Shown one piece after another: positions 13,701-27,953 of a DNA stretch of 64,000 nt. The DNA is from Acanthochlamys bracteata (taxonomy: Eukaryota > Streptophyta > Magnoliopsida > Pandanales > Velloziaceae): assembly GCA_019914995.1 (NCBI GenBank), contig CM034139.1, positions 5,806,461-5,870,460 on the forward strand, read 5' to 3'. A model generated the notes under the pieces. It was not told the origin of the DNA and did no database searches. It saw nothing but the letters and a program-made list of their open reading frames with translations. The translations under genes and the position numbers were made by a program. Within the stretch, counting starts at the first letter, position 1; each line of letters opens with the position of its first letter.

Positions 13701-14521
13701 ATATATTCCAAAATTAAGAAATGTTCCAATTCCAGTTGACTACATGCATTGACTTAGTGTGAAACTTCCAATGAAGTCTTGTTTATACGGCTCGAGCTGA
13801 AGAACAGCTGCTCAATGAAATTCTACAACATGCTTATTAAGAAACATAAAATTCAATGTTTTTTCCAGAGGAATTTGCTGCGTATGTATTTATGTGTTAA
13901 ATTTGAATATTGAAATTTCTGATACACTAATATTTGAATGTAATTAAAGTGAGCACTTTACACGTATGATACAGTGTCCCCTCTGTAGCTATATACTTTA
14001 TTCTTAGTCTTCAGATATTTCAAGTGCATCATGTATTCATTTTGCATGCATACATACCAATAATACAGAGAGTCACTCACACTCTCTCTTATGCATGCGG
14101 TTCGCAAACGTGTGTTGCATACACATGTTTTGTTTTGACATTGAGTTCATGAGTTTAGCTGTATTAGGATTCCACATTACAATTGTATGCCAACAAATGC
14201 TGATGGTGTTTCTTTGACATGTCAACTATATTTCGTGCCATTTCAACTAGGAAAACTCACGATACGATGATTGGTGATTTTCTTTTGTAGATCGGAAGAG
14301 ATAGACTGCACAGATCCCGCTGCTTTATTCTGGTGCGGACAGATGGGTCGACTGATGATTTTTCCTACAAAAAGTGCGTGGATGGTTTTCGATATAAAGT
14401 TTCTAAGAACTTTACTGTGTACGAGGAGGTTGAGGCTAAAGAAGGCCTTGGTGAATTCAAAGAACACCGAAAGGTCCATAATGTGAATCTGTATCTTAGT
14501 TCATTGTATAAAAAGAATTGA
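1717..14521 (+). CDS. NRPD1: DNA-directed RNA polymerase IV largest subunit (NRPD1)
   Basis: Largest subunit of plant-specific Pol IV, which makes precursors of 24-nt siRNAs for RNA-directed DNA methylation in the nucleus. Exons: 1717-1807, 2560-2721, 2885-3009, 3598-3663, 3734-3961, 4664-4816, 4926-5063, 8299-10125, 10609-10775, 10871-10937, 11009-11121, 11666-11802, 11948-12198, 12271-12444, 12530-12667, 13170-13339, 13463-13574, 14291-14521. This gives 1449 aa, close to the usual length of about 1450. Visible are the N-terminal zinc site (CETCGS...CDGHFG, then CPGC), the catalytic DFDGD (D481, D483, D485), GSKGS and YDGTVRNS blocks, and a C-terminal DeCL domain (RTDGSTDDFSYKKC). The protein ends soon after DeCL and lacks the WG/GW tail of NRPE1, so it is Pol IV and not Pol V. 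Exon 1 is uncertain: the consensus donor GTAAGT (1804) throws exon 2 out of frame, while a donor at 1808 keeps it open. Exon 17 could instead end at 13583. The 5' leader probably starts near 1260 and has an intron ending near 1674. Confidence 0.93.
2777..2825 (+). repeat. (TTA)n microsatellite in an NRPD1 intron
   Basis: About 16 imperfect TTA units, interrupted once by TTG, lie in the intron between exons 2 and 3. Length variation is likely; no function is seen. Confidence 0.9.
5844..5887 (+). repeat. Short CCTRAAAA-type tandem repeat
   Basis: Within the 3.2 kb NRPD1 intron, short units like CCTGAAAA and CCTAAAAA follow each other about five times. It loosely resembles plant telomere repeat but is not exact. 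Confidence 0.5.
6320..6430 (+). mobile_element. Possible tRNA-derived SINE remnant
   Basis: GTGGAGTGGCTAGGGCA (from 6336) resembles a degraded tRNA A box region. GGTTTGAATACC (6377-6388) resembles a B box (GGTTCGAATCC) at a plausible distance. An A-rich end follows (6415-6428). It lies in the large NRPD1 intron. No target duplication was found, so this is a weak call from promoter-box layout only. Confidence 0.4.
6811..6980 (+). mobile_element. LINE 3'-terminal remnant
   Basis: The plus strand translates in pieces as KRGRGRLKDM, then AYNRA and WCKIS, and ends in GGGGCGAGGCTTAGTTG with a GTT-rich tail. Plant L1-type LINEs end their reverse transcriptase ORF with an RGRGRPKK-like block and often a (TTG)n tail. 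The copy has stops and is truncated at its 5' side, as LINE insertions usually are. It lies in the 3.2 kb NRPD1 intron in the same orientation as the gene. Confidence 0.5.
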
Positions 14522-15588
14522 AAACTCAATCATGATTATGTACATTAAACTATTTCATTTTGCTGAAATCTCTAGCATGTTGCAGACTGTTTCATAATCT
14601 GTGTCGCACAGTGAGATCGACAATAGTTCTTCTGTAATTTAAGGATATATTTTGGTTAGTAGAAAGTGAGTTTTATGAAATGAAATCGATAGAATTGAGT
14701 TTAACAAGAAATAAATTAGAGATAAGTTAGATGAGTTCAGGGTAAAATGAAATTTAAAATTTGACGGATCCCTCTTGTATGATATAGGATTACACAGTAG
14801 TAATAAAAGTGTGTTGTAAATTAACAGCCTGCATTGGATACTATATAATTATTGTCTGATGATCATTGCTACTTGAGAGAAACTTATCCTTTGAATTAGT
14901 TTGAATCAAAGTTGATGGTTGCAACAACAAAGAAAGCAGGAATCAGGATAGTTCTTCAAAGTATTGAGAGAATCATAGAAAGATCTTCACATTATATTTT
15001 GCAGGTGAATGAATAAGTTGTATTGCGCTGAAGCTGAACAGTTTATGAATTTATTCATGAACGATAATTCATGGACTGTTAACTGAACGAAGACAAATAG
15101 ACTGAATTTTTTTAACCGGAAGTGAGTAAAACATAAATTAACATAAAGTATTATTAGAAAGGAACTAAATTATTCTTATTTTTTAGAAAGTAATGAGTTG
15201 AAATAATTTTTATATTTTTTGTGTAGTTAAAAATAAGTCAGAAATAATTGTTTACTGAAAGAAAATAAATTATAAAAGTGAAAACAAAACATAATCATAA
15301 CAGTCTTTGGGTGTTACGGCCCATGGACTCATACCTATTTGAAATCCATTAGAAACAAGTGCTTTATACGGCTTGGACCATTAACATTTTTGTTGAACAT
15401 AATCAGGGGCAGTTTTGGAAATTAAGTTATAAGCGTGCTACGCCTACGCTAGTACGCTGCTACTGCTGGTAGCCAAAAACCCTAAAAGAATGTTCTTTTA
15501 GATATATAGACTGTAGATAAATCTCTTCGCGGTTTTGTGGCGGCTGAGAAGAAAAGTTCCGTTCTTTCATTCGTTCTCGTCGATTACA
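14522..15588. other. Spacer and RPS14 promoter/leader
   Basis: Holds the NRPD1 3' UTR (first few hundred bases), AT-rich spacer with no open frame of note, and from about 15300 the RPS14 promoter and leader. Confidence 0.6.
15318..15485 (+). promoter_or_regulatory. Site II motif and telo-box of RPS14
   Basis: GGCCCA (15318-15323, reverse of TGGGCC site II) and AAACCCTAA (15477-15485, a perfect telo-box) lie 270 and 105 bp before the start codon. The site II plus telo-box pair is the known signature of plant ribosomal protein promoters. It supports the gene call and growth-linked expression. Confidence 0.75.
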
Positions 15589-17734
<2,146 letters not shown>

Positions 17735-19249
17735 AATTCTATGCTTCTATGTCCGCTTGCGGTGGCTGCTTACTTGCTTTTGGATGAGTTGAGTACTGTT
17801 GATCTTTGTTGTTGTGGGAGTTGTCCTACATCACTTCCCTATTTAAGTTGGTAACTAGTTGTTAGACTTTGATGGTTGTCATATTACTTATCAAATTTTT
17901 GTACTGGAAATTAAATTTCTTCCTCGTGTGCGTGTCTTTACATGAAGCAAGCTTTAGTGGCCTCATGCCACCTTCCACGACTGTCAAAGATATTGATGTA
18001 TGCAGTCTATTAGCCCACTGCAGTAAAAGTTTCTTAATATTTCGTGCAGATGCGCATTCATACGGATATGGCAGTTTTCACAAAAGTATTTGTAAGTTTT
18101 CTTGTTTTCTTGTCTTGTAGAAGTTTTCTTGTTTTCAAGATTATAATCTGTTGGGTGGGCTTTGAATATAATTCGTCCTGCATTTTATGTTATACCAACT
18201 ATGCAAAGAATAATATATTCAAATATTTGCTTGAAGACTTGAATCTTATCTATCCCTAGTTTCCTTAATGTAGTCCCTGGTATTACCAAGTCATCTTGAT
18301 TAATTATTATTGATCACGAAACGAAGAAAGGGTTCATTTGTTGGTTCACAGTTTGCTTATTAATGTACTAATAAAGAGAACATCTTTCACCTGCACCTTT
18401 ATAAAGAAACATAAAATAAATGACACAGAACACTCAGGTCTCCAAAACAAACAAAAACCAAATGATCCATCGATCATGTATCCAGCTTCTTCCTGCTCTG
18501 TTTTGTCCTGTTGATTTTTTTTTTGTTTTTTTGGAAATTTCTCATCTTTCTCTTCCCTGGAACAACGCAAGTTTTAACTCAAAATTGCATTAATATATAT
18601 ATATATATATTTTTTTTGTTTTGTAGTTCCTCTTGTATTGCTTGTTTCCCTCTCTCATGTTTTCATCGGTAGCCATTGGAAAGAAAAAACTAAAACAATG
18701 TAATGTAGTAGAAAACTGGAAAAGTAAACATAGAAACTCTTTTGTTGTTTAAAAATCTACAGCATAAATGAACAACATTTAAAACTTTAGAATCTTTTAA
18801 TCTTCAAAAAGGAAGAAATAAAGTTATTGGAATTCAAAGTAAAGGTTCCTTATCTACTCGTATGAAACTATCTACTATTATATGTTAAGATAGTTTATAA
18901 AATATGAATCTTTGTTTTGAAGGTATAAGCATTTCTATGCCTTAAACTTTCGGAAATCTAAATTGTCAAGGACTAATGATGTAAAAGCAAGAGTGTAGAA
19001 GATGTTGATTTCAGATTTTTAGCATTGAGATATTATTCTCATATGCATGAGATCGTCAATTCACACCTTTGCAAAAGCAATCTTTGTAATTGGTTGCAGA
19101 AAAAAAAACATATTACTCGTTATTATTATATTTCTAGTTTTAGATATCTTCAACCACCAAAACGTTAAGTTTGAATATCTCATTTTGTTGCTTTTTGACA
19201 TTATTTATAATTTTTTTATTTTATATTTTGAATTAAAATTTTAAGAATA

Positions 19250-19400
19250 CTATACAGAAGTATTTTAAAATTTTAGAAATTTTACATCATAAAATTTTTT
19301 TCTTATTTGTTAATAAAAAATAAAGTTTATTTTTTAAAATAGTTTTTTATTTTAATAACTTATTTTTAAAAAACTCTCAAACTTTTCGTTAATAAGTTAC
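19250..19400. mobile_element. Degenerate AT-rich repeat
   Basis: A block with TTTTAGAAATTTTACATCATAAAA-like text, bounded on the right by ACTCTCAAAC. This is the same style as the family A elements, but more decayed. The call rests on similarity to other copies in this window. Confidence 0.35.
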
Positions 19401-19888
19401 AAATTTGATTCGGTCCAAAAATTAGCCAATTAATGTGAAAATTTAGTTCATTTTGATACAGAAATTACTAACATTATTATTATTTTCAGGAATAAATATA
19501 GAATACGATACAATTATTGAGTATTCTGTACACCATTTTGTTTTGGAAAGCCAAACTACATAATACAACCTTTCAAGTAGTACATGGACGGTCAATAGTT
19601 GCATTTTGGATTGTTTGCATTCTATTTTATTTTCATTTAATCATTTCAACATTTCATTTCTCAATAAAATTTTATTAAAAAATTAAATAAATTATTAAAA
19701 ATAAATTATATATTATAAAAGTTTTATAGATATAATTTTTTATTTTAGTATGATAAAAAATTTAATTATTTTCTCAAAATTAAAATAACTTTTTCAAAAT
19801 TCTTTTTAATTATAAGTACTTGTAAATGATTCTTTATACCAACCTAACATGTAATGTAGACTTTGAATTGAACAAACTACAACAACAA

Positions 19889-19894
19889 TATAAA
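19889..19894 (+). promoter_or_regulatory. Probable TATA box of PCO
   Basis: TATAAA sits about 430 bp before the chosen PCO start codon. Transcription from near 19.92 kb would give a leader of about 390 nt containing the tandem repeat. Inferred from motif and position only. Confidence 0.35.
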
Positions 19895-20130
19895 CTTGGT
19901 CTACATTTCAAGAAAATAGAAAATATAGATCCTCCAAGTATTCAATTCAATCATAAAACCAGCCCACAGGAAAGAGAATTTAATTAATCCCTCTCTTTGC
20001 TCTTTGCTCATGGCCCCTGGTTTTCTTTCCTCCAAAACTCATGGTGGTATCTTTTCAATCACCTTCCCCCAAGTTCAATCTCTTATAAACAAAAAAAACT
20101 CCCCATCACACCTCCTCAACCTTAAAAGAT

Positions 20131-20260
20131 CCAATCTTTTATCTGTTCTGTGTCCCAAATTCCAATCTTTCACCTGTTTTTGTTTCCCGAAATCCAATCT
20201 TTCATCTGTTTGCTTCCCAATATCACATCTTTCACCTGTTTTGCTTCCGAATCTTTTCGG
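20131..20260 (+). repeat. Four-copy tandem repeat in the PCO 5' leader
   Basis: Units starting at 20131, 20162, 20194 and 20224 share CCAATCTTTCACCTGTTTTG-like text, each followed by a C-rich TTCCCRAA end. The period is 30-32 nt and the copies are imperfect. The repeat is transcribed if the TATA box at 19889 is used. Because the period is not a multiple of three, open frames read across it are not evidence of coding. Confidence 0.75.
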
Positions 20261-20317
20261 GCTGAAAAGGATTTGCAAAATTTAACGGAGATCGGTGTTG
20301 TTTTTGCTGTTGGTTTG

Positions 20318-22047
20318 ATGAGGATTGCCGGGGCCAAGAGTGCTGAGCTGACATCGTCCAAGAAATCGAAGCGGCGGCAGCACAAAACGGCGTCGACGCC
20401 AACAACGACGGTGTTGCAGAGGTTGGTCGAAACTTGCCGCGAAGTATTTGCTAATGGTGGACCAGGATTCATTCCACCACCGGAAGATGTTGATCGTATT
20501 AAAGCAATCTTGGGTAGTTTTCTTATCCTTAGCTTATATCCCAGTGTTTAAAATCTTGTTCATACTTAATTGCGTTTCCTGTGACGTGTAAAATGTTTCA
20601 TTTGAACCTTTCGGTAGTTATGTCTCAACTCTCAAGTCTTTATTTTTAAAATGTGATTATGTGAATTGTGAGTTGTGCTTGATGCTTGTATTTCTCGATT
20701 CTTTCCGAAATTGTTATTAGTTACTCCGCGTTATTACAATATGTGATTTATGAAAAACGGTAATTAGCAAGAGTAACATTCCCATTTATGGATCCTCATA
20801 AAAGAATTGACAAAAAGCTTTTTTGTCGTGAAGAGAAAATTCGTTCAGGACTCCAATGGACAACGTTGAAGTAGCTATTAGCAGTAATAATTGGGGCGCA
20901 AGGATATGAAGTTTTGTTGTTTGAATGTTAATATTGCAGTTGCTAGATTAACTTCTTTTGGTGGCAGACTGCATGAGCCTGAAAGATGTTGGTCTAAGAA
21001 GGGACTTACCTATTTTTAGGAACGGAGACGCAAGGCGTTCTCCTACAATAACATATTTTGAGATATACAAATGCCCTAACTTTGAGGTATCTCATTTTCT
21101 GCCAGCTTCTTTCTTCTCTGTAGTATGTGTTTTCAATCAAGTGGCCAAGTGTAATGGTCATTATTTTTCTTTTGAATACCTGCAGATTAGTATCTTCTGT
21201 TTACCTGCATCAGCTGTAATACCACTTCACAATCACCCGAACATGACTGTTTTCAGCAAGATCCTTTCTGGTTCCATGCACATACAGTCATATGACTGGG
21301 TTGATGTCCTTCAAAACACAAATGACATGACCGGAACAACAAACGGTAAGCCTTCTTCTTTGAGCTGCTTCGAGCTGCTATTGTAAATTTCTGTGTAATC
21401 AATCTTGTTGACTGTTCAAATTTTACTTTGATATGCGTGGCAGACCCTCCTGATCATGCTTATTTGGCCAAACTAAAGACTGACTCTGATTTTACGGCTC
21501 AAAGTGAGACCTCAGTTCTATATCCTACGGATGGAGGCAATATCCACTGCTTCACTGCGAACACTGCTTGTGCAGTGCTGGATGTACTTGGCCCGCCTTA
21601 CTCTGACCCCGACGGAAGGCATTGCGCATACTATCATGAATTCCCGTATGATAAATATTCAGGTGGATATCCTATACATTTGTCATACTTGCCTGCATGC
21701 TCTTTGCTTTTAGGATTTTCGCAAAGGTCATATGTGATTACAGATGTATGCAAAAAACTGTAAGGTCACAGCTAACAGCTTTTTGCCAGTTTCAAAATTC
21801 TTGGCCTTGTGCAATGATTTTGTTTCCTTTTAGAAAAATGTCCTCCTGATTTAGTATTTTTATGTTTTCTAAAGAATGCTTTCAGTTGTTTTTCAAAGTA
21901 AGAACTTATTGCTTGAGTTACTACTTCTGTGTTTCAGGTGGACCTAGTCCCTCGCCAGGAGTTAACGAGGCCTTTGCTTGGCTAAAAGAGCGACCCAAAC
22001 CTGATGATTGCATTATAGTAAGAGGACCAAAGCTTGTAGAGATTTGA
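20318..22047 (+). CDS. PCO: Plant cysteine oxidase (N-terminal cysteine dioxygenase)
   Basis: Uses O2 to oxidise N-terminal Cys of proteins such as group VII ERF factors, which sends them to the N-degron pathway; it is the plant oxygen sensor. Exons: 20318-20513, 20968-21086, 21186-21345, 21444-21662, 21938-22047, all in phase, 267 aa. The cupin fold shows the iron ligands in PLHNHP (H120, H122) and GGNIHCF (H193), plus the family stretches MTVFSK, SYDW, GPPYSD and YYHEFPYDKYSGG. The C-terminus RGPKLVEI is typical. The N-terminus is basic (KKSKRRQHK) and could target the nucleus. An upstream frame is open back to 20150 but runs through the leader repeat, so MRIAGAKS (20318) was taken as the start. 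It looks closest to the hypoxia-inducible PCO1/2 type, though the subtype is uncertain. Its 3' end faces ALDH12A1. Confidence 0.93.
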
Positions 22048-22888
22048 TGTAAAACGTTTACAGTATTCAGCAGCAGGATGGAACTGTATATATGAAGTGA
22101 CCAAGCCATACATGAAGGAAAGCAAAGCAAAGAAAAGCCTTTAGCTACCACAGCTGTCAAAGGAGTTTTTCGCCTTTATTATGCAAAACTTTCAGCAAAA
22201 ACAGATCACCATGTTGAAATAGGCGTGTTTTGTTTTCTGAGTTTGTGAAGCAAGTTGTCTTTCTTTTCCATAGGATTTTTTCTTCTTCCCTCCCTTTTGT
22301 CGACAGCACTCACCTTGTAGAAGGATAATGCTTGCAATAACAAGAACCGAGTGGTTTGGCCTTTCTGTATTTCTCTGTGTTTTATATCTATCAAGCTTTC
22401 GTTCAAAATTAGAAGAACTTGACTATCACAATCCTGTTATGCTGATGAAGGTATTTATTGAGATACATTTCAATTATAAAGCGCAGCACTTTTTTGAGTT
22501 GGTGGACATGGAATGTTCTTAGAAAAAACATCAGGGGTTTTTAATGTCTACTGAATTAATAACACTCACCATAAGCAAGACTCGAATAACTACCCTCCAA
22601 TTATAAACCCATTAAAAATCTTTTGGTAAAATAGAAAAAGGAATTGATAATAATCTACCTACCAAGCATCAACATTAAATTAATCCGATCTGGTTGGACA
22701 ATTTATTTGTAAATAATATACATCTGAAATTGAAAGAATGATTACTCTATATCTTATTACCTTGCCTAAAAGGCCTACCCTAAAAAGAATAAAATCTGCA
22801 TCAAAAGAAAATGATCGACAGCCTCCTGGCCAAGATAAAGGTTTCCTTTTGTATTTTCTTCAGCACCCAGTTTTTCTTACTACAGGAC
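22048..22888. other. Convergent 3' regions of PCO and ALDH12A1
   Basis: Only 841 bp separate the two stop codons, and both 3' UTRs must lie here. No separate gene is seen. Overlap of the two transcripts is possible. Confidence 0.6.
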
Positions 22889-25800
22889 CTATGTTGAAGA
22901 GGGAAGTTTCCACTGCTGTGGAACAGGTCCGATATCATATATAATTTCTCGGTGGCAGGACCAAACGAGTTTAATGGCTTCTGGGGTTCCAATTCCTGCA
23001 CCCCTGGGATCACCAGCTGGTCCAAACCTGCAAAGTCAATCATCAACCTGAGTCAACCTCTGATTAATTATGTCATACAAACTTCATTAAAAAGTGTGCC
23101 ATGCTACCAGTGATTTTGTGGAGCACCAGTAGTTCGAGCCCTAATTCCAGCATATGTTGTTCCATTTACAGATCTTCCAAGCACATCCTAGAAAAACAAA
23201 GACAATAACTATACAATAATGAAAAGGCAAACTTTGATCTAGTGGAATCTCTAATTATGGAGATGTTAAATGACGAAGAATTGTTTCCCTTGAATAGATC
23301 AGAAGAATGATAATTACCTGTAGGAACAATGGATCATTTGAAACAACTGCAGCTGTCAAATGTGCATGCATCCTTTCACAAGCATCTAACACCATATCAA
23401 GCTGCTGTTGACTATACTCAGTAATAACCTGGAACAAGTGAACCAATCTATAAGGATATATGCAATTCCTGTTTTGATTAAAGTAAAGATAAGTCATATA
23501 CAGATAGAGAGTAGTTTAAAGTTTGTGGACTGAAGTGAATGTAACTTAAGTTGCACAATAAACGGCAGGCAAGAGCAACTGGCTGGGTTTTTAGCCAAAC
23601 TACACAATTAAGTGCTTCTGGTAGCTATGCCATTTACCTGGAAGGGACCAAATATTTCTTTAGTCACAAGCTCAAAATTCTGTTCTTTTAGCATTTCATT
23701 GAGAGGGATAAAAACAGCAGTTGGTTTCAAAGCCCCGTAGACTTTTGGAATTGAATGATTATCCAATTCTTCTCCCCCAAAGAGTAGTTTAGATCCATGT
23801 ATCTGAAGCAACGACTCAATGTGTTTGACCATGTTTTCTGTTGTAACCTGTAACACTTAACGTTTAAGTAGCTGCTAGAGGAAGCAAAATACTTTTAACA
23901 ACATAACATCAAGAATCAGTCTACTTCAGCAAGTCTTTTATTGTATGCTCTGAAAATTAGCAGCATGCTTAGAGCATATAAAATTAAAGGTGTTTTGTTT
24001 TAATTGCATATTAGCAGTAAACTTACAGTGAGAACAGGACCAATGGTCAGATCTTGTAATTTCCTTCTCTCAGCAAGGCCTTTCAATTTTGAGATGAGAT
24101 CACTGGAAGACCAATTCTGCACATAAAAAAGACATCAACTTAATAAAGTAATTAGCTAAAAAAATTACTAAAATAATAGATTAAGTGTGGAAAGTCGAGG
24201 AAAAGAAATCTAAATGATTACCACGAAAAATGAATTTGAGAGATTCCTATTAGTTGCAATAATTTTTGCCCAAATCACTATCTAGAAAACAAACTGAGAT
24301 GAGAGTATTATCATGCATATTTTAACTGTGTTCAGTATGATGTTTTATTACTATAGCAATTTTACGAGACAATTACTTTTAATATTAATTTTCATGCCAT
24401 AAGTAAAGCATCTGTGTGTTTCTTAAGCAAGTTGAGGCATCAGGAAAATCCAAGGCTAATTTTAGGTTGCCACATCCGTGGAAGATGCAAACAGCAATTA
24501 CAATCTTTCCGCAATTGAAGTACAAGAAGGAAAACCATACCTCATGCATAAATAGGATTGACTGTGCAGAGCACTTCTGTCCACTACATGCATATGCATC
24601 CTGATCGCACACCCAAGAAACATACTCAACCTGCAGTTGAAGTCAATGAATATTAAAAGAAGAAGAAAAGGCTGGATTGGATTGATATTCATGCTGCTAG
24701 AGAACAATAGTCCTTTTCCATATACTTTTATTTAAGACCAACCTCTTTGACATCTGGACCAAGAATTTTCCAATCAAAACCTGCATCTTCTACTCTGAGA
24801 CGCCCCTTCAGATCTACAGCCAGCTTCTCTGCAACTCGAGAGCTCCCAGTAAAGAGTGTCATCCTTGGTTTTGCCTGTTATGATTCACGAAGCCAAGACT
24901 TTAACTTGCAAAATATTCATGAAATATGTCTTGTCAACTTCTATATCTCATTACTTTTCCTAAACTTCAAAGAGCAATCATAACAACTAACAAACACATC
25001 CAAAACTAGCAAGTCTTCAAACAAAGTATTTACCCTAAATAATTTCCACTAAAAGCAGTTATATACAACACATATACAAAGCATGTAAAATATGATTTAG
25101 TGACCTCCAGCAGCAACTTGTTCATTGTTTGGCCATCAGTGTTGACAAAATCCACATCCTCCTTAGGCAGCCCGCAATTATGAAGCAGCCTAAGCATCTG
25201 CTCCATTACGATGCTTACCTATAAGGAAATCAACTTTCAGTAATAATACACAAGGGTAGAGAATTAGAGATTTTTTAAAATAACTGAGTTCACATAAGGA
25301 ATTATGAGGTATGCCTTCCAGCCAATAAGTTGCCTTCTTTAGGAACTAGTCATCTAAAGCTATAGAATTAGCAGATCACAACGGGTCGTAACTTCATGCA
25401 GTAGTATTCAAACTAAGTAATCGATGAAATATAGCTAGTCCACCACTTGGAGTCCTAAATACTTTCTTGATGATGTCGTTCATAACTTCCAAGTATGCCT
25501 ATCGTTTAAACAGGAATGATAGAGAAACTATTTTAGTTAGAAAAATCTTAAGTTACAAATTGACTTTTTCTTAAGTTAGTTGAAACACATGGAGAGACAC
25601 TCTCCAAGTAATCCATTGCTTTTAAGATTTTGGTTAAACGAGTGAGGTTAAGTACTTTTATTAACAGAAGCCAGCACTTAATATAATGTGAAAATTCTGT
25701 TGCTGCTTGCACTCTAGCATGTTCCCATGTTGCAAAATGAAAACTAAATCTTATTAACTTTGACCAGCACCTTGCTGTCAACTTTAAGAATTGGTTTATT

Positions 25801-27860
25801 TCCCATATAAAGTGCACCCATCAATTGCAAAACAGGGATCTCCAATGGAAAATTGAATGGTGTAATAATCGCAACCTGCAAAAGAAAAAGATTAATTATT
25901 TTAGATTTCCAAAAGCCAAACAAGTATGCGTCTCAGGATAAGATAAAAGTCTCAGTTGCTTTTTAAAAAAATACTCACAGGACCGTATGGCCAGCGGAAA
26001 CCATTACTTTGTTGCCCAAGATGGTTACCAGGTACTGCAAATGATCGCGCCAAAAAACGAACCTATCACATGAGGAAAACAAATAAACATAGTATGCCCG
26101 GAATTATACAAGGCGAAACTCCTACCACAACATAATAGGAGTTCTTGACCTCATTTTTCCTTTCTATTAGTTAAGATCAAACAAAGTTACTTCGACTAGA
26201 CACGTCCAAAGAGAGAATTCAAATTCGAACCTGGTCTCCAGTGAAGTTCTCTAGGAACTTCTGGGTAACCTGGACTTCTCCAAGTGCTTGACTGTAACTC
26301 TTTGGTGAGACCCTTTGGATAAGCCTTGCAAAGAATTTTGAAATCTTGCATGGTGCAAAAACAAAAGGGAATTATTGCTTGAGTGTTCTCCTTCATTCTA
26401 GGTGGCTCACAAAGAAAACATACAACAGCTATTTGTTTACTGAGGTTTACCTCTGGTTGGGCAAGCAGATGAGCAGCTTTACCGGATACATCACCAAGTA
26501 GAAGATACCTTCAGCAAAGTGGCAACTTGATTCAGATTAGGAACCATGAGAATAGAATTTGGTAGAAGAAACATTATAGAAAATTTTCACTTATGTGAAC
26601 TCAGGCATCCATAATCCTCTGAAGAATAAAAAGCCTTTTAAATTGAGTAGACTTTTCCTAAAGGGATACTGTAGGGTAGATATGAAGGAAAAACCTCTCT
26701 GGAGCTCGAAGGGGATTATGGAGCCCATACTTGGGGCACTTTGATAAGCTTTCTACAAAAGGCTGCAAACAGACATGAAGCCAATTGGAAATCACTTTGG
26801 GATAACACAACACATAATAGTTTGGGGTAAACAAAACTACCCGATACCTTTGTTTCTGAATTTGTAATGTCAGCAACCTTGATGAAAGGATAGCCATTTA
26901 ATGGATCAATGATCTGATTCCAAGAGGAAGATGCTTTCCAATCACCATGCACTAAAAAATTAAAGCATGTCAACCTAATCTCTTATAATTGCATCACAGA
27001 TAAATGTTGAACCAAATCATAACTAATCCTTTCTACAATTTGTAAAACAGCACTAGCTTGACCTCCTTGCTAGACCATATTCTGCTTGAAAATCCTTATT
27101 CAAGTATCACTATCTAGAGATACATGCAGATTTTGTGCTTTATAAATTCTCTCACAAAGGAAATACAGAAATTTACCTAAATTCAAAACTTCTGCAGGTT
27201 GGGAACCTGAAACGTCCTCAGGTGACAGAGTAGCAAAAGATGGTGTATGCAGACATCTGATCAACATTGCAAATTGGACTGAGTCAAAATCTTGATAATA
27301 AAACTTATCATTTTGTACCAAATAAACTCTCCTCTTCAAAGTCATTGTTTAACAACAGATCGCGTAGCAAAACAAGAGAGAAAGGAGAATTTGAAGGACT
27401 CAGTAGTTTAATCACAAACATAATAACGATAATCAGTGATCATCATGAGCAACATGCAAATGACTGTATTAAACATGCATAAAAAACACGCAGATCATGA
27501 TAATCACATAAGTTTCAATGCATACGTTAACATTACATTATAATTATCATTCATTATGCATTCTGAAAACCAAGTAAACATTTAGCAAGCGCTCTGCTTC
27601 AAATCCAATTGATTTTAATTCATCATTAAGCAATCTAACACGTATGAACACTCCGAAACACGGTCACCTCAATAATTTTAGAAAACGTAAGCTTCATACA
27701 ATTATGAATGTTAGATAAGCATTCAATGATTTCAATCGCGAGAAGATTCGAAATGAAACAAATAAAACTCAGAACAAATTTTCAACCTGCTTGCGATGCT
27801 GATGATTGGTCGTGCTGCGGCGGTGATGGGCGGGAACGATCCAAATCTCCGGAGAATCAT
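22889..27860 (-). CDS. ALDH12A1: Delta-1-pyrroline-5-carboxylate dehydrogenase, mitochondrial
   Basis: Oxidises P5C (glutamate semialdehyde) to glutamate with NAD+, the second step of proline breakdown in mitochondria. Sixteen exons in transcript order: 27787-27860, 27177-27256, 26848-26951, 26695-26762, 26451-26508, 26231-26344, 25979-26062, 25771-25875, 25105-25218, 24743-24874, 24541-24630, 24027-24116, 23638-23847, 23318-23428, 23108-23187, 22889-23027. Total 1653 nt, 550 aa; the Arabidopsis protein is about 556. The N-terminus (MILRRFGSFPPITAAARP...) is rich in Arg and Ala with no acids, a mitochondrial presequence. Visible are ITPFNFPLEIP, FTGSSRVAEKL, the catalytic C331 in CSGQKCSAQS, VTKEIFGPFQ, and WFGPAGDPRGAGIG near the end. 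An in-frame Met in the intron before exon 2 (27345) was rejected because exon 1 joins in phase to SRCLHTPSFATL. Tail to tail with PCO. Confidence 0.95.
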
Positions 27861-27943
27861 GTTTTGCTTCTTTCCTTCACAAGACGAGATCGAACGAAAT
27901 TTGGAAAATGAAAGAGTGAGAGTGATAAAATTTCTTTTTCTTT

Positions 27944-27953
27944 CTTATATAAG
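27944..27953 (-). promoter_or_regulatory. Probable TATA box of ALDH12A1
   Basis: CTTATATAAG, self-complementary, lies about 90 bp upstream of the ALDH12A1 start codon on its strand, next to a pyrimidine-rich leader. Motif and spacing only. Confidence 0.5.

Larger units (their letters stand above)
17735..20317. other. AT-rich spacer, then PCO promoter and leader
   Basis: Begins with the RPS14 3' UTR. It holds an (AT)n run at 18591-18610 and AT-rich repeat-like blocks at 19.25-19.40 and 19.63-19.80 kb. From about 19.9 kb it is the PCO promoter and leader. Short open frames here have no family features. Confidence 0.6.

Noticed and set aside
20150-20317. In-frame N-terminal extension of PCO
   Set aside because: It is built from the 30-32 nt leader repeat, whose period is not a multiple of three, and does not resemble PCO N-termini.
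20075-20472. Minus-strand frames opposite PCO exon 1
   Set aside because: Mirror of the leader repeat (recurring KDWNLG/RLDFGK-like text) and of a real exon.
27100-27345. Alternative ALDH12A1 start at an in-frame Met in intron 1
   Set aside because: Exon 1 at 27787-27860 gives a mitochondrial presequence and joins in phase; the alternative text is not presequence-like.
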